Assembly (NCBI GenBank): GCA_022843805.1
Contig: JALHMY010000004.1
Span: 1-64,000, forward strand
Direction: 5' to 3'
DNA from: Fuerstiella sp.
GTDB taxonomy: Bacteria; Planctomycetota; Planctomycetia; Planctomycetales; Planctomycetaceae
DNA: 64,000 bases
In this document: piece after piece, positions 17,474-26,105 of the stretch
Position numbering within the stretch: position 1 is the first letter of the stretch
Layout of the letters: each line of letters starts with the position of its first letter
The notes under the pieces: generated by a model
Told to the model about the DNA's origin: nothing
Databases searched by the model: none
What the model saw: the letters and a program-made list of their open reading frames with translations, nothing else
Position numbers and translations under genes: made by a program

Positions 17474-18805
17474 ATGGAAACCATGAATCGCCGACCCCCG
17501 CTTTATTTGATGACCGTCGTCGTAATCCTCTCGCTTTCTGCCAGCTTTCTGAACGCTGATGAGGCATTTCGAATCCCGGTTGAGTCAAATCTGCGAGCTG
17601 CGATGACCAAGGTGGATATTACACCTCCACCGGATACTCCTGTTGTCGGTCATGTGCGGCCAACGAATGGTGTGCGGGATCCCATCAGGGCTGGAATTCT
17701 GCTTCTCGCCAATGCTGACACCAGAGCGGCAATCGTGACGCTCGATCTGATCAACGCACCGGCAGACATGGTAAATGCGCTGCGCGAGGTCGTGGCCGAC
17801 AATACCGAAACTCCCCGTGAAAATATCATGATTGCGGCGTCCCACAATCACTCGGGACCGGGCTGGTCGAATGAATCGGCATGGAGTGTGGAAACGACAA
17901 AGAAGATCGGGATGGCCGCCGCCGATGCTGCGAAACAGATGCGACCTGTAACGGTCGGATATGGTGAAGATCAGATTGATTTCAACATCAATCGAAGAAA
18001 AGTGATCAATGGACGAGCCGTCGTTCGGCTCGACCCGGACGGTCCCTGCGACCACCGCGTTCGTGTGCTGAGATTTGATGATGGTCAGTCGCTGGAACCG
18101 ATGGGAGTGCTGATGCACGCTGTCTGCCATCCCTGTGTTTTCACATGGGGCGATAAGCTGACTCCCCCATATCCGGCAGGTTTCCCAAAAATCAGCGCGG
18201 ATTTCCCTGGCGAAGCTCAGACATTTGTTGAAATGGTGTACGGCCCGAAAACCAGTGCCATGTTCCTCCAGGGATGTGCCGGAGATATTCGGCCTAACCT
18301 TCCCGGTGAACCATACCGCTGTGGCGATGAAGCGGATATCAAGTGGACGGGCCGCAGCCTGGGCTGTGCGGTTGTGCGAGCATCCGATCGGGCAGCCGTG
18401 CGGGAAGAAGTGAAGAAACGTCGCACCATTTACCCGCTCAAGTGCGCTTCCAGCATTATTGAAGTGCCTGGAAAGAAGGAGAAACTGAACTGTGAAATGC
18501 AGGCACTGCGAGTAGGCGATTTTCTGCTCCTGACGATCCCGGGAGAACCGATGGTCGAATACGGGTTTCAAATCGAAGAGGCGATCGCGGACCGTGCAAT
18601 ACCCATTGTTGTCGGCTATTCCAATGGCAGTCTGGGCTATATCTGCACGGCAGATTCTTATCAGTTCGGAGGTTATGAGCCCAACATGTCTCCTCTGCTG
18701 CCCGAAGCAGAGCCACTCATCCTCGCGGAACTTGGGCGACTTGCCGACAAAGTTCTTGCCGACGTCTTCGAATCCTTCAAACCGGCAGACAAACCTGCCA
18801 GATAA
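17474..18805 (+). CDS. Exported neutral/alkaline ceramidase-like hydrolase
   Basis: The protein has 443 residues with an N-terminal signal peptide ending near LNADEAF. The mature part begins AAMTKVDITPP, the family entry motif, and carries ASHNHSGPGW, matching the zinc-binding and catalytic region of neutral ceramidases. HAVCHPCVF and QGCAGDIRPN follow. At about 440 residues it lacks the C-terminal immunoglobulin-like domain of the longer ceramidases, as is usual for planctomycete versions. Amide hydrolysis of a lipid or another amide in the periplasm is likely, and the true substrate is unknown. A DUF1501 gene follows after 116 bp. Confidence 0.82.
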   Translation: METMNRRPPLYLMTVVVILSLSASFLNADEAFRIPVESNLRAAMTKVDITPPPDTPVVGHVRPTNGVRDPIRAGILLLANADTRAAIVTLDLINAPADMVNALREVVADNTETPRENIMIAASHNHSGPGWSNESAWSVETTKKIGMAAADAAKQMRPVTVGYGEDQIDFNINRRKVINGRAVVRLDPDGPCDHRVRVLRFDDGQSLEPMGVLMHAVCHPCVFTWGDKLTPPYPAGFPKISADFPGEAQTFVEMVYGPKTSAMFLQGCAGDIRPNLPGEPYRCGDEADIKWTGRSLGCAVVRASDRAAVREEVKKRRTIYPLKCASSIIEVPGKKEKLNCEMQALRVGDFLLLTIPGEPMVEYGFQIEEAIADRAIPIVVGYSNGSLGYICTADSYQFGGYEPNMSPLLPEAEPLILAELGRLADKVLADVFESFKPADKPAR

Positions 18806-18921
18806 CAGTACGCAGCCGCGGTTTGAAAACGAGGCATGTGGCAGGATGGCGCTGGCAACGTATGCGTCGTTTCCGTACTCTCCCTGCGTCGTTCATCGTT
18901 TTATCAATCCGAGAGTCAATT

Positions 18922-20301
18922 ATGGCATCAAACTGGCAATCGAGTTCGCTGCGTTTCATGTTGAGTCGTCGGGACTGGCTCACCAGCAGCGGAGCCGCAG
19001 CGTTTGGGTGGCCGCTGTTGTCGACGACCGCGTCTGCCACGCAGCTCGTTTCGAATCCCCGGGCAAAGTCCGTGATTTTGATCTATCTGCCGGGCGGATT
19101 GGCACAGCATGATTCCTTTGATCTCAAACCTGAGGCTCCCGTCGAGATTCGAGGTGAGTTTCAACCGATTGCCACGGAAGTTCCCGGCATGGACGTGTGC
19201 GAGCTTCTGCCGAAACTCGCTCGCCGCACGAAGCAGTTTGCGCTCGTGAGGACGATGTCTCATAAAGAGAATAATCACTTTCCGGCGACGCACTATGCGC
19301 TGACCGGGCATGTGATGCCAAGACAACTGCCAGGGGATGCCGTCAATGCGGCGTCGCGGCACGACTGGCCTTCTTATGGTTCCGCCTGTGACTATGTTCA
19401 ACCTCGCAATGATGGCATACCCAATAGCGTTGCACTCCCCGGCATTCTGGCGGGTGGAGCGACAATGTGGCCTGGACAAAACAGCGGCTTCCTTTCGCCA
19501 CGACATGATCCATGGCAGGTGAACCGTGATCCGAATCAGAAAGCGTTTCGTGAGGAGACTCTCGAATTTCCGACGGGCGTTACGATCGAACGAGTTAATC
19601 AGCGGCAGCGCCTGCTGAAACAATTGGAATTGAATCGCCAGCAGTGCCTGCTGCCGCAATCGGAGTCTTTTGATGATCTCCATCAGTCAGCCGTCACGCT
19701 GCTGACGTCCGGAAGGATGGCGCAGGCGTTTCAGATTGAAAATGAACCGGATCGCCTCCGCGACAACTATGGTCGACACACCTTTGGTCAGTCGCTGCTT
19801 CTGGCTCGGCGTCTTGTTCAGGCCGGCGTAAAGATTGTGCAGGCTAATATGGGGCCAGTGCAGACGTGGGACACGCATGAGAAAAATTTCGTCCGACTGC
19901 GTGACGAGTTATTGCCAAAACTCGATCAGGCACTATCTGCATTGCTGGATGACCTTAGTGAATCGGGGCTACTTGAGGAAACAATGATTGTAATGACGGG
20001 TGAGTTTGGTCGCACGCCGGCGATTTCGACGTTGCCCGGTGCTCAGTTTGCCGGACGCAATCACTGGGCTCATGTGTATACAGCTCTGTTTGCCGGCGCT
20101 GGTGTACAACATGGCCAGGTCATCGGTCGATCGGATGCGATCGGAGCTTATCCGGCAACGCGATCATATTCACCCGATGATCTTGGAACGACCTTGTTTG
20201 AAGCGATGGGCTTAGCTGCGACGTCGGAACTTCGAGACCAGTTCGGACGCCCCATGCAACTTGCCAGCGGACAGGTCATCGACGAACTTTACGGTTCATG
20301 A
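18922..20301 (+). CDS. DUF1501 exported protein
   Basis: This is the second DUF1501 protein in the window, 459 residues from the start at 18922 (MASNWQSS). It has a twin-arginine leader, SRRDWLTSSGAAAFGW. Family segments are IYLPGGLAQHDSFDLKPE, the LLARRLVQAGVKIVQ block, and MTGEFGRTP near the C-terminus. A longer frame opens at 18823 but has no leader, so the later start is preferred. It probably shares a transcript with the ceramidase-like gene upstream. Repeat sequence starts a few bases after its stop. Confidence 0.9.
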   Translation: MASNWQSSSLRFMLSRRDWLTSSGAAAFGWPLLSTTASATQLVSNPRAKSVILIYLPGGLAQHDSFDLKPEAPVEIRGEFQPIATEVPGMDVCELLPKLARRTKQFALVRTMSHKENNHFPATHYALTGHVMPRQLPGDAVNAASRHDWPSYGSACDYVQPRNDGIPNSVALPGILAGGATMWPGQNSGFLSPRHDPWQVNRDPNQKAFREETLEFPTGVTIERVNQRQRLLKQLELNRQQCLLPQSESFDDLHQSAVTLLTSGRMAQAFQIENEPDRLRDNYGRHTFGQSLLLARRLVQAGVKIVQANMGPVQTWDTHEKNFVRLRDELLPKLDQALSALLDDLSESGLLEETMIVMTGEFGRTPAISTLPGAQFAGRNHWAHVYTALFAGAGVQHGQVIGRSDAIGAYPATRSYSPDDLGTTLFEAMGLAATSELRDQFGRPMQLASGQVIDELYGS

Positions 20302-20304
20302 GCG

Positions 20305-20379
20305 AAGTCCGGCTTTTCAGCCAGCACCCGGAAGTCAGCCTGGAAAGGCTGACGTACGTCCGGCTTTCCAGCCGGACCC
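20305..20379. repeat. Double-hairpin REP-like repeat, copy 1
   Basis: The 46-bp unit at 20334-20379 is two adjacent hairpins, GTCAGCC-TGGAAA-GGCTGAC and GTCCGGC-TTTCCA-GCCGGAC, joined by GTACGT-like sequence. The two halves are themselves nearly complementary, so the whole unit is quasi-palindromic. A degenerate half copy precedes it at 20305-20330. An identical 46-bp copy lies at 21149-21194. Confidence 0.85.
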
Positions 20380-20586
20380 GTTACTGTCATCGACGCCACA
20401 AAACCGGCAGAATTTATCGACCTTTGCGATCGTTTCGCAATCGTGATTGTCTTTGCGTGGCGTCAAACCGTTTCAGTGATAAACTGTGCTGGCTTAGGTG
20501 ATGCAAACGTTGGCCCGTGGGCGTCCCGTTCGTTTAGAAGAGCCAATACCACTCGAATTCGAATTGGTCTTCAGCAATTCCAGCGT

Positions 20587-20772
20587 ATGTCTGACCTCAA
20601 TCCCGAACAAGTCGCCCGCCAGCAGATTGACTCGCAGCTTGTTTCTTGCGGCTGGATTGTTCGGGATTACAAGGCGATTGACTTCACTGCCGGACGTGGA
20701 ACTGGAAAAGAAGTTGCAGCAGGAGAATCAATTTGGCCCCGACCCTGTCAGTTCTCTGTGGCGTGCATTTGA
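20587..20772 (+). pseudogene. Fragment of type I restriction enzyme R subunit (HsdR N-terminus)
   Basis: An ATG at 20587 opens a frame that reads MSDLNPEQVARQQIDSQL and then GWIVRDYKAIDFTAG. This is the N-terminus of many HsdR proteins. After about 38 residues the similarity stops, and the frame closes at 20772 without any nuclease or helicase motif. Another frame carries a different open stretch over the same bases (20693-20790), consistent with deletion and frameshift. It is a remnant, not a working enzyme. Confidence 0.7.
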
Positions 20773-20792
20773 AGTAGCGGCAAATCATGTAA

Positions 20793-20861
20793 CCGCGGAT
20801 TTCGCGGATGACGCGGATAAACACAACAAACCCAACTGCGATTCATCCGCGAAATCCGCGG
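20793..20861. repeat. 19-bp perfect inverted repeat inside the decayed island
   Basis: CCGCGGATTTCGCGGATGA (20793-20811) and TCATCCGCGAAATCCGCGG (20843-20861) are exact reverse complements around a 31-nt loop. The element lies between the hsdR and rhuM fragments and may have inserted there. Its sequence resembles dispersed palindromic repeats known from several bacterial groups. Confidence 0.85.
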
Positions 20862-20915
20862 TCAAAACGCCCCTGTTCGAAACCGGCGAACAACTCCTCC
20901 AACTCCTCCAACGCA

Positions 20916-21101
20916 TCCACGCCACAGAACGTGACGCTGCATCTCAAAGCGATCTTTGCCAAGGGAGAATTGCCGGAGGCTGCAACTTCTAAGGATTGCT
21001 TACAAGTTCGAACAGAAGGCGGACGTGCAGTCACCAGGAAACTCCGCCACTACCGGCTGACTACGTTGAGCAGTTTGTTGGACCGTATTCCCGTTTACTA
21101 A
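20916..21101 (+). pseudogene. Fragment of a RhuM-family gene
   Basis: This frame reads STPQNVTLHLKAIFAKGELP and then ATSKDCLQV, TEGGRAVTRKLRHYRL, which match the N-terminal third of RhuM-type proteins often found inside type I restriction-modification loci. The usual first 30 or so residues are missing or out of frame, and the similarity breaks after HYRL. A stop follows at 21099-21101, so it is a decayed piece. The nearby hsdR fragment supports a former RM island. Confidence 0.75.
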
Positions 21102-21148
21102 GTTGTACCGGGTGCAGGTCCAATTTTCGAACAGATCACCCGCGACAA

Positions 21149-21194
21149 GTCAGCCTGGAAAGGCTGACGTACGTCCGGCTTTCCAGCCGGACCC
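21149..21194. repeat. Double-hairpin REP-like repeat, copy 2
   Basis: This is an exact second copy of the 46-bp unit at 20334-20379, in the same orientation. The two copies bracket the hsdR/rhuM remnants, about 815 bp apart. Copies of this kind could recombine and delete what lies between. Confidence 0.88.
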
Positions 21195-21288
21195 TGGTAC
21201 TGTGACTGGAATCCATTCAGGCCACAAACAGATCGGAATACCGCGAAGACAAAACAGTCAAACGACTAACTTCTCTTCATTTTTCAAA

Positions 21289-21373
21289 TACCGGAGGCGG
21301 GGGTCGAACCCGCACTAGATGTTACTCTAACTGGATTTTGAATCCAGCGCGTCTGCCATTCCGCCACTCCGGC
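21289..21373 (-). tRNA. tRNA-Leu (CAA)
   Basis: On the minus strand, an 85-nt cloverleaf starts GCCGGAG at 21373. The anticodon stem CTGGA/TCCAG encloses the loop TTCAAAA, giving anticodon CAA (Leu, UUG codon). A variable arm follows, as expected of a class II tRNA. The T arm GCGGG-TTCGACC-CCCGC and the 3' acceptor strand CTCCGGT plus discriminator A73 close the fold. The first acceptor pair is a G1-U72 wobble. The CCA end is not encoded. Its 3' end faces the decayed restriction island. Confidence 0.95.
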
Positions 21374-21746
21374 AATGCTGTTCCCTGAAAAAATCCTGAT
21401 TTCTCCGCTTTTTGGCGATCGGCAGGATTTGGATTTACCAGTGTTCCCACTCGCTCTGTGTAACAAATGCGGCATCACGCTGAACGTGATAAGCGCATTC
21501 GTTCCTGTCGCTCGCATTTTTGCAGAGATGACACAGAACTTTCAGGGAGGGAGACGGTAACCGATGTGTTTTCCCTTCGCAAGTCCCGGACATCACAAAG
21601 TGGCATTTGAAATTTGACAGGGATTTGCGAACAATGTTCGGCACACTCCCGCCATTTTTCCGTTGATGGGAGGTCAAAGCAGTGATTTCGTCAGTTTCCT
21701 CGCTGGAACAACTTCAGCGTCTCGTCAGGTTCAAAGGATTTTCACT

Positions 21747-22355
21747 ATGCATCGCGGTTTCCGAGTGGCCACCCTTGTGGCCGCATTTGCAGTTCCATGC
21801 TTGCCCGGCTCAATGCAATGTGGCTTCGTCCACGCTGATGAAAAGGCAAAGACCGAAAATGAAACCGTTGAAGTAAAGCTCAAGGATCTGACTCTGAAAA
21901 TGCCCAAAACGTGGAAGCAGCTCAATAATCCCTCCACAATGCGGCTCGCAACTTATGAAATTCCGAAAGCAGAAGGCGATAAGGAAGCGGGCGAACTGAC
22001 GGTTTCCAGCTTCCCCGGCGGTGGTGGTCCGGTCGCCGATAATCTGGCTCGATGGGTTGGTCAGTTTTCCCAGGAAGGACGCATGTCTGCCATTAAAAAA
22101 GGCAAAGCCGGTGATAACACCTATTACATTGCTGATATTACAGGCACCTACCAGAAACCCAAAGGACCACCTGTGTTGCGACAGACTCAGCCTGCTCCGG
22201 GATTCCGGATGCTTGGCGTGGTCGTGGAGCTTGAGGGCAAGGGCGTCTACTTTCTGAAACTGACGGGCCCGGACGCGACCGTGAAAGCTCAGGCGGAAGC
22301 TCTTCGAGCATCCTTTGGCGCTGCCAGTCAGGGTGAAGAAGACTTTGAAATCTGA
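21747..22355 (+). CDS. Exported protein of unknown function
   Basis: The protein has 202 residues. The start at 21747 opens a clear signal peptide (MHRGFRVATLVAAFAVPCLP) ending near VHADEKA. The mature part is a small alpha/beta protein containing LKMPKTWKQL and SFPGGGGPVADNLARWVGQF. It looks like a single compact domain of a kind common in planctomycete secretomes, with no enzyme motif I recognise. It ends before a strong plus-strand terminator at 22424-22460. A longer frame from 21663 lacks a leader at its front. Confidence 0.75.
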   Translation: MHRGFRVATLVAAFAVPCLPGSMQCGFVHADEKAKTENETVEVKLKDLTLKMPKTWKQLNNPSTMRLATYEIPKAEGDKEAGELTVSSFPGGGGPVADNLARWVGQFSQEGRMSAIKKGKAGDNTYYIADITGTYQKPKGPPVLRQTQPAPGFRMLGVVVELEGKGVYFLKLTGPDATVKAQAEALRASFGAASQGEEDFEI

Positions 22356-22423
22356 TCGAATGCTTGTAGTGATCTGCAAAGCAGAACAGCCTGCAGATTG
22401 CTGACGGCGAATTCGCAAATGGG

Positions 22424-22460
22424 AAAGCCCGGCTTTGAATAAGCCGGGCTTTTCTTTTTT
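22424..22460 (+). terminator. Rho-independent terminator
   Basis: A perfect 12-bp stem, AAAGCCCGGCTT / AAGCCGGGCTTT (22424-22435 and 22441-22452), has a 5-nt loop and is followed by a T-rich run to 22460. It ends the exported-protein gene upstream and lies just before the stop of the converging PQQ-like gene. Confidence 0.9.
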
Positions 22461-22485
22461 CAGGACTGAAGGAACGTGCCGGAGA

Positions 22486-24186
22486 TCAGTGCTGAGCCAC
22501 CTGAGAATCTTCAACAGCAGGAAGCTGAACGCAGGCGGCCTCCAGTTCGCTTCGGACCAGGAGTTTGGACCCGTACAGACACAGCGTGTTCCAGCAGACT
22601 CCGCTGACCGTGGGCAGAGATCCCAGTTCGTTGTAGTCCTTCGTGCTCGCTTCCACCAGATACAGCACACCCTCTTCACTGTGCACCAGCAACATCTGAT
22701 CCACCAGAAGCATCTGACCATGTCCGAAACGTCCTCGGCGTTTCCAGAGCCGCTGGCCGTCGGCAAGGTTCGTGCATTCAAGAAATCCATTCGAAAACGA
22801 AAAGGCGTGTCCGTCGTGTATTACCGGACTGGTGAGCTTCGTTTTCAAAACGGCCGGATTCTTCCAGACGGAGCGAACAGTCAGTTTCCCGCCGTCATCG
22901 GACAGTTCCAGGAGTTCGCCGCCGCCGTCGGGATAGCCTTTTGAGGTCAGTAACTGATTTTGGGAAACGACCGTTACCTGCGACGTGTTGGCAGCTCCGT
23001 CACTCTGGCCCGGACGAGGATGCTCCCACAGGACATTTCCGTTAGCCGGATCGAAACTCATGATTTTGTTTTCAGTCACCAGCATGATCTGCTCCCGACC
23101 GGCGACAGTCGCAAGAACAGGCGAACCGTATGCGATCATCTCGGATCCGCCCTTCCACCGCAGTTCACCGGTTGCCAGATCGAAGGCAAGAAGAGTGTGT
23201 TTTTCACCCTGCGCGGGACCGCCACCGGGAATGATAACCGTATCATTGACGATCAGTGGCGATGCAGCGCGCGCCCACGACAGAGTCGTGTTTTTTTCGT
23301 GCTGAAACGTAAATCCATCCGCATCGGTTCCTTCTGTCAGTTCGATCCCAAGCAGCGGATTCAGATTCTGCTGCCAGACCACGGTGCCGTCCGCTCCATT
23401 AAGACAGACGAAGTTTCCCACCGCCCCAACGGCGTAAACTTTTCCATCGTGAATTGTGGGAGTTGACCGCGGTCCGACTCGGCCGAGATTCATTGCATCT
23501 TTGTGCCGGGCAGCATGCTGATAGATCCACTGCAGTTCGCCGGTATCGATTCGGCAGCACGTGACACATTCTTTGTCTCCTCGCTGTTCCATGGTGACGG
23601 CGAATCCATTGACAGCCACAAAGCCAGCCCAGCCCTGTCCAACGGGCTGTTTCCACAATACAGAGGCCTTGCTGAAGTTCTCTGCGTCAATACGGATTCC
23701 GGTTGTTACTACGCCATTTTGACCGGGGCCGAGAAATCGCGGAAAGTCGAACGATGTTTCAGTGGCTAAATCTACGTTTGATTTGATATCCGGCACACTG
23801 GTCTCCAGCGCTGGTGGCTTCGTGGCCCAAACTGGTTCAAATCGGACGATATTTGCATCGCCGCCGTTGACTGGTCTGAACAGAAGGAACAGTCCGGCCG
23901 GGATGGCGAAGAGAACGGCAGCGCTGCACAGACGAGCCCACCACTTCCATCCGCTGAAAATCAAAAACCATCCGGCCCATGCGGCGATCATCAACAGGCC
24001 GGCGAACAGGCTGGCAACGGTGATGACATCCAGACCGACGGCCAGTGCATCATCGAGATCACTGATGAAAATATGCGCCAGGGCAATGATCGTCATCAGC
24101 AGGAAAGTGGCAGCCAGCATTTTTCGAGGCATACGTGATCGAATCCTGCTGGAATTGCCAGACGCATCAGAAAGGTTTGAAGACAT
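22486..24186 (-). CDS. Membrane-anchored PQQ-like beta-propeller protein
   Basis: About 566 residues from the start at 24186. The N-terminal 130 residues hold three or four membrane helices (for example FAGLLMIAAWAGWFLIFSGW). Beyond that lies an exported eight-bladed propeller with PQQ-like repeats, such as FPRFLGPGQNGVV, GKVYAVGAVGNFVCLNGADG and LAFDLATGELRWKGG. These proteins act as scaffolds or redox enzymes in the periplasm. No PQQ-dehydrogenase catalytic set is evident, so a binding role is more likely. The gene is monocistronic. Confidence 0.85.
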   Translation of the reverse strand: MSSNLSDASGNSSRIRSRMPRKMLAATFLLMTIIALAHIFISDLDDALAVGLDVITVASLFAGLLMIAAWAGWFLIFSGWKWWARLCSAAVLFAIPAGLFLLFRPVNGGDANIVRFEPVWATKPPALETSVPDIKSNVDLATETSFDFPRFLGPGQNGVVTTGIRIDAENFSKASVLWKQPVGQGWAGFVAVNGFAVTMEQRGDKECVTCCRIDTGELQWIYQHAARHKDAMNLGRVGPRSTPTIHDGKVYAVGAVGNFVCLNGADGTVVWQQNLNPLLGIELTEGTDADGFTFQHEKNTTLSWARAASPLIVNDTVIIPGGGPAQGEKHTLLAFDLATGELRWKGGSEMIAYGSPVLATVAGREQIMLVTENKIMSFDPANGNVLWEHPRPGQSDGAANTSQVTVVSQNQLLTSKGYPDGGGELLELSDDGGKLTVRSVWKNPAVLKTKLTSPVIHDGHAFSFSNGFLECTNLADGQRLWKRRGRFGHGQMLLVDQMLLVHSEEGVLYLVEASTKDYNELGSLPTVSGVCWNTLCLYGSKLLVRSELEAACVQLPAVEDSQVAQH

Positions 24187-24392
24187 GAAACAAGCATCCC
24201 TGTTGTGCGGTTCCGTAAACGTCATCGGCATTTTTTACTGCGACCTGCCGCCACGACTTTTACACCAATTGCGCTCAGTGTATGCCACGAAAACGGGCTG
24301 ACTATGGCGAAATGAGGCTGAATCGGTTCAGATTCATCAACATCAGGGCCGCATTCGGTCATCGCGAACGAAATTTTGAACAGGAGACTCTC

Positions 24393-25244
24393 ATGACGGC
24401 AGCTGTTCGATCGATCAACGGAATTAAAGTTCCTCGAATCCTTTATGGCACTGCATGGAAAGAAGAATCCACTCAGACTCTGACGGAACTGGCGATCCAC
24501 AGAGGGTTTCGAGGTATCGATACGGCCAATCAGCGTCGCCACTATTATGAAGCTGCCGTTGGAAACGCGGTTGCGGCAGCCATTCAGCAGGGGCTTGCAC
24601 GTCGAGAAGACCTGTTTCTGCAGACTAAGTTTACGTTTCGCAGCGGTCAGGATCAAAGGCTTCCTTATGCGGCAGATGCGGCTGTTTCCGATCAGGTAAA
24701 GCAATCGGCATTAAGCTCTCTGGAGCATTTGCAGACAGATCATATTGATTCCTACATCCTCCATGGGCCATCATCGCGAGGATCGCTGAAAAGCGATGAC
24801 TGGGATGCATGGAAGGCGATGGAAGAATTGTACGAAGCGGGGACAGTTCGCATCCTGGGTGTCAGTAATGTGACATCCGGCCAGCTGCTGGAACTTTATG
24901 AAGGTGCTCGTGTTCGTCCTCGGTTTGTTCAGAACCGTTGTTATGCCACTCAGCTCTGGGATCGGGATGTTCGTCGATTTTGTGCGGAGAACGACATTGT
25001 TTACCAGGGGTTTTCACTTTTGACGGCGAATCCTGCGGTTTTGAAATCCGGTTTGATTCATGATCTGGCGGCTGGAATGAAGAAGACGCCGGCGCAGATT
25101 GTTTTTCGGTTCGCCATGGAAGTGGGAATGCTGCCGCTGACAGGTACGACCAATCCACAGCATATGGACGAGGATCTTGGTGCAATGGATTTTGAGCTGG
25201 TGCCTGATGTTGTTGAGAAGATTGAGAAGCTTGGGGTCAGCTGA
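24393..25244 (+). CDS. Aldo/keto reductase
   Basis: The protein has 283 residues. The start at 24393 is fixed by an AGGAG site 6-10 nt upstream. The longer frame to 24282 lacks one. The (beta/alpha)8 AKR catalytic set is visible: Asp in GIDTANQ, a Tyr in HYYEAAVG, Lys in LFLQTKFT and His in YILHGP. The cofactor region reads MLPLTGTTNPQH near the C-terminus. It is a soluble NADPH-dependent carbonyl reductase of unknown substrate. It runs toward the minus-strand LexA-like gene, with only 5 bp between the stops. Confidence 0.9.
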   Translation: MTAAVRSINGIKVPRILYGTAWKEESTQTLTELAIHRGFRGIDTANQRRHYYEAAVGNAVAAAIQQGLARREDLFLQTKFTFRSGQDQRLPYAADAAVSDQVKQSALSSLEHLQTDHIDSYILHGPSSRGSLKSDDWDAWKAMEELYEAGTVRILGVSNVTSGQLLELYEGARVRPRFVQNRCYATQLWDRDVRRFCAENDIVYQGFSLLTANPAVLKSGLIHDLAAGMKKTPAQIVFRFAMEVGMLPLTGTTNPQHMDEDLGAMDFELVPDVVEKIEKLGVS

Positions 25245-25249
25245 ATGAA

Positions 25250-25873
25250 TCAGCGAATGGCGGTTCTCAGGATGCCGACAAGAATTCCGCGTATCTCGAC
25301 ACGTCCGGGCGGGAGTGTGAGCGGTCTCATGCGGCGATTGGCTGGCTGCAGGATGATCAGCCGATTTTTTTCGATATACCGTTTTAAAGTGGCTTCGCCG
25401 CCATCGACCAGCGCGACGACGGTCTGACCGCTGATGGCTTTTTGAGCATGTCGGATGATGGCGAGGTCACCGTCATTGATACCGTCGAGGATCATTGAGT
25501 CGCCTCGAACCCGAAGCAGAAAATGATCACGAGGATCAAAATGTTCTGTCAGGTCGAAGGTCTCAATGTCTTCGACTGCATCAATAGGTGTACCGGCGGC
25601 GATGTGCCCGAGAATTCTGAAGGGCGGAGACCGGTGACCTGCTTCGGAAAGGAGCAAATCCGGGTCCGCGCCCAGGACTTCGGCCAGTCGAATCAGTGTA
25701 TCCCGGCCGCAGGGCTGTCGGCCATTTTCGATGTGAGACAAGTGTGTGAAGTGAATCCCCACACGCGGCGCAAGATCCCGCAGGGAGATCCCCCGGGCCT
25801 TGCGCAGCCTTTGCAGAGTGGCTCCAATCGTGGACGCTGAACGACCTTCTGAACTGCCCCGGGATGGCGTCAT
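25250..25873 (-). CDS. LexA-like repressor: XRE HTH fused to S24 self-cleaving domain
   Basis: The protein has 207 residues. Residues 15-80 form an XRE helix-turn-helix (LAPRVGIHFTHLSHIENG) in place of LexA's winged helix. The C-terminal half is an S24/LexA peptidase: an Ala-Gly cleavage site in GHIAAGTP, nucleophile Ser in RGDSM and general-base Lys in ATLKRY. Self-cleavage triggered by DNA damage or a similar signal is expected. Its ATG overlaps the csrA stop (ATGA at 25870-25873), and a GGAG sits 8 nt upstream within csrA. It therefore follows csrA on one transcript, and a palindrome at the presumed promoter suggests it represses both genes. Confidence 0.87.
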   Translation of the reverse strand: MTPSRGSSEGRSASTIGATLQRLRKARGISLRDLAPRVGIHFTHLSHIENGRQPCGRDTLIRLAEVLGADPDLLLSEAGHRSPPFRILGHIAAGTPIDAVEDIETFDLTEHFDPRDHFLLRVRGDSMILDGINDGDLAIIRHAQKAISGQTVVALVDGGEATLKRYIEKNRLIILQPANRRMRPLTLPPGRVEIRGILVGILRTAIR

Positions 25874-26070
25874 TCCCCCAGCTCCAGAGCCAGGGCCGTC
25901 CTGACCAGTAGTTCTTCCTCGCGTGGCTGCAGTTCACCGCGACGAATATGTTCCGTCTGCGGTGCCTCGATTCCGATCTGACAGTTGCCCGAATTCAGTT
26001 TGAGCACCCGAATTCGAGTTGTTTCGTTGATAATGATTTCTTCGCCTTCACGTCGTCGAATGACCAGCAT
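25870..26070 (-). CDS. csrA: Carbon storage regulator CsrA
   Basis: The protein has 66 residues from MLVIRRREGEE, preceded by a strong Shine-Dalgarno (GGGGAGGA). An upstream in-frame ATG at 26106 has no such site. The CsrA fold is plain: beta strands MLVIRRR and IIINETTRIRVL, the CQIGIEAP segment, and RRGEL, which aligns the RNA-binding Arg44 while replacing the usual neighbouring Glu with Gly. CsrA binds GGA motifs in mRNA leaders. Its gene overlaps the LexA-like repressor gene by 4 nt, linking post-transcriptional control to a cleavable repressor. Confidence 0.92.
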   Translation of the reverse strand: MLVIRRREGEEIIINETTRIRVLKLNSGNCQIGIEAPQTEHIRRGELQPREEELLVRTALALELGE

Positions 26071-26105
26071 CGAAAAGTCCTCCCCACCATTTTCCATGGA
26101 TCGCA

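Noticed and set aside
20698-20992. Open frame between the hsdR and rhuM fragments
   Set aside because: It starts in sequence also read as hsdR, crosses the 19-bp inverted repeat and has no domain match I know. It is most likely decay.
21628-21640. CGAACAATGTTCG, similar to a LexA box
   Set aside because: The spacer is 3 nt, not the 4 of the known GAAC-N4-GTTC box, and it lies about 107 bp from the nearest start without promoter boxes.
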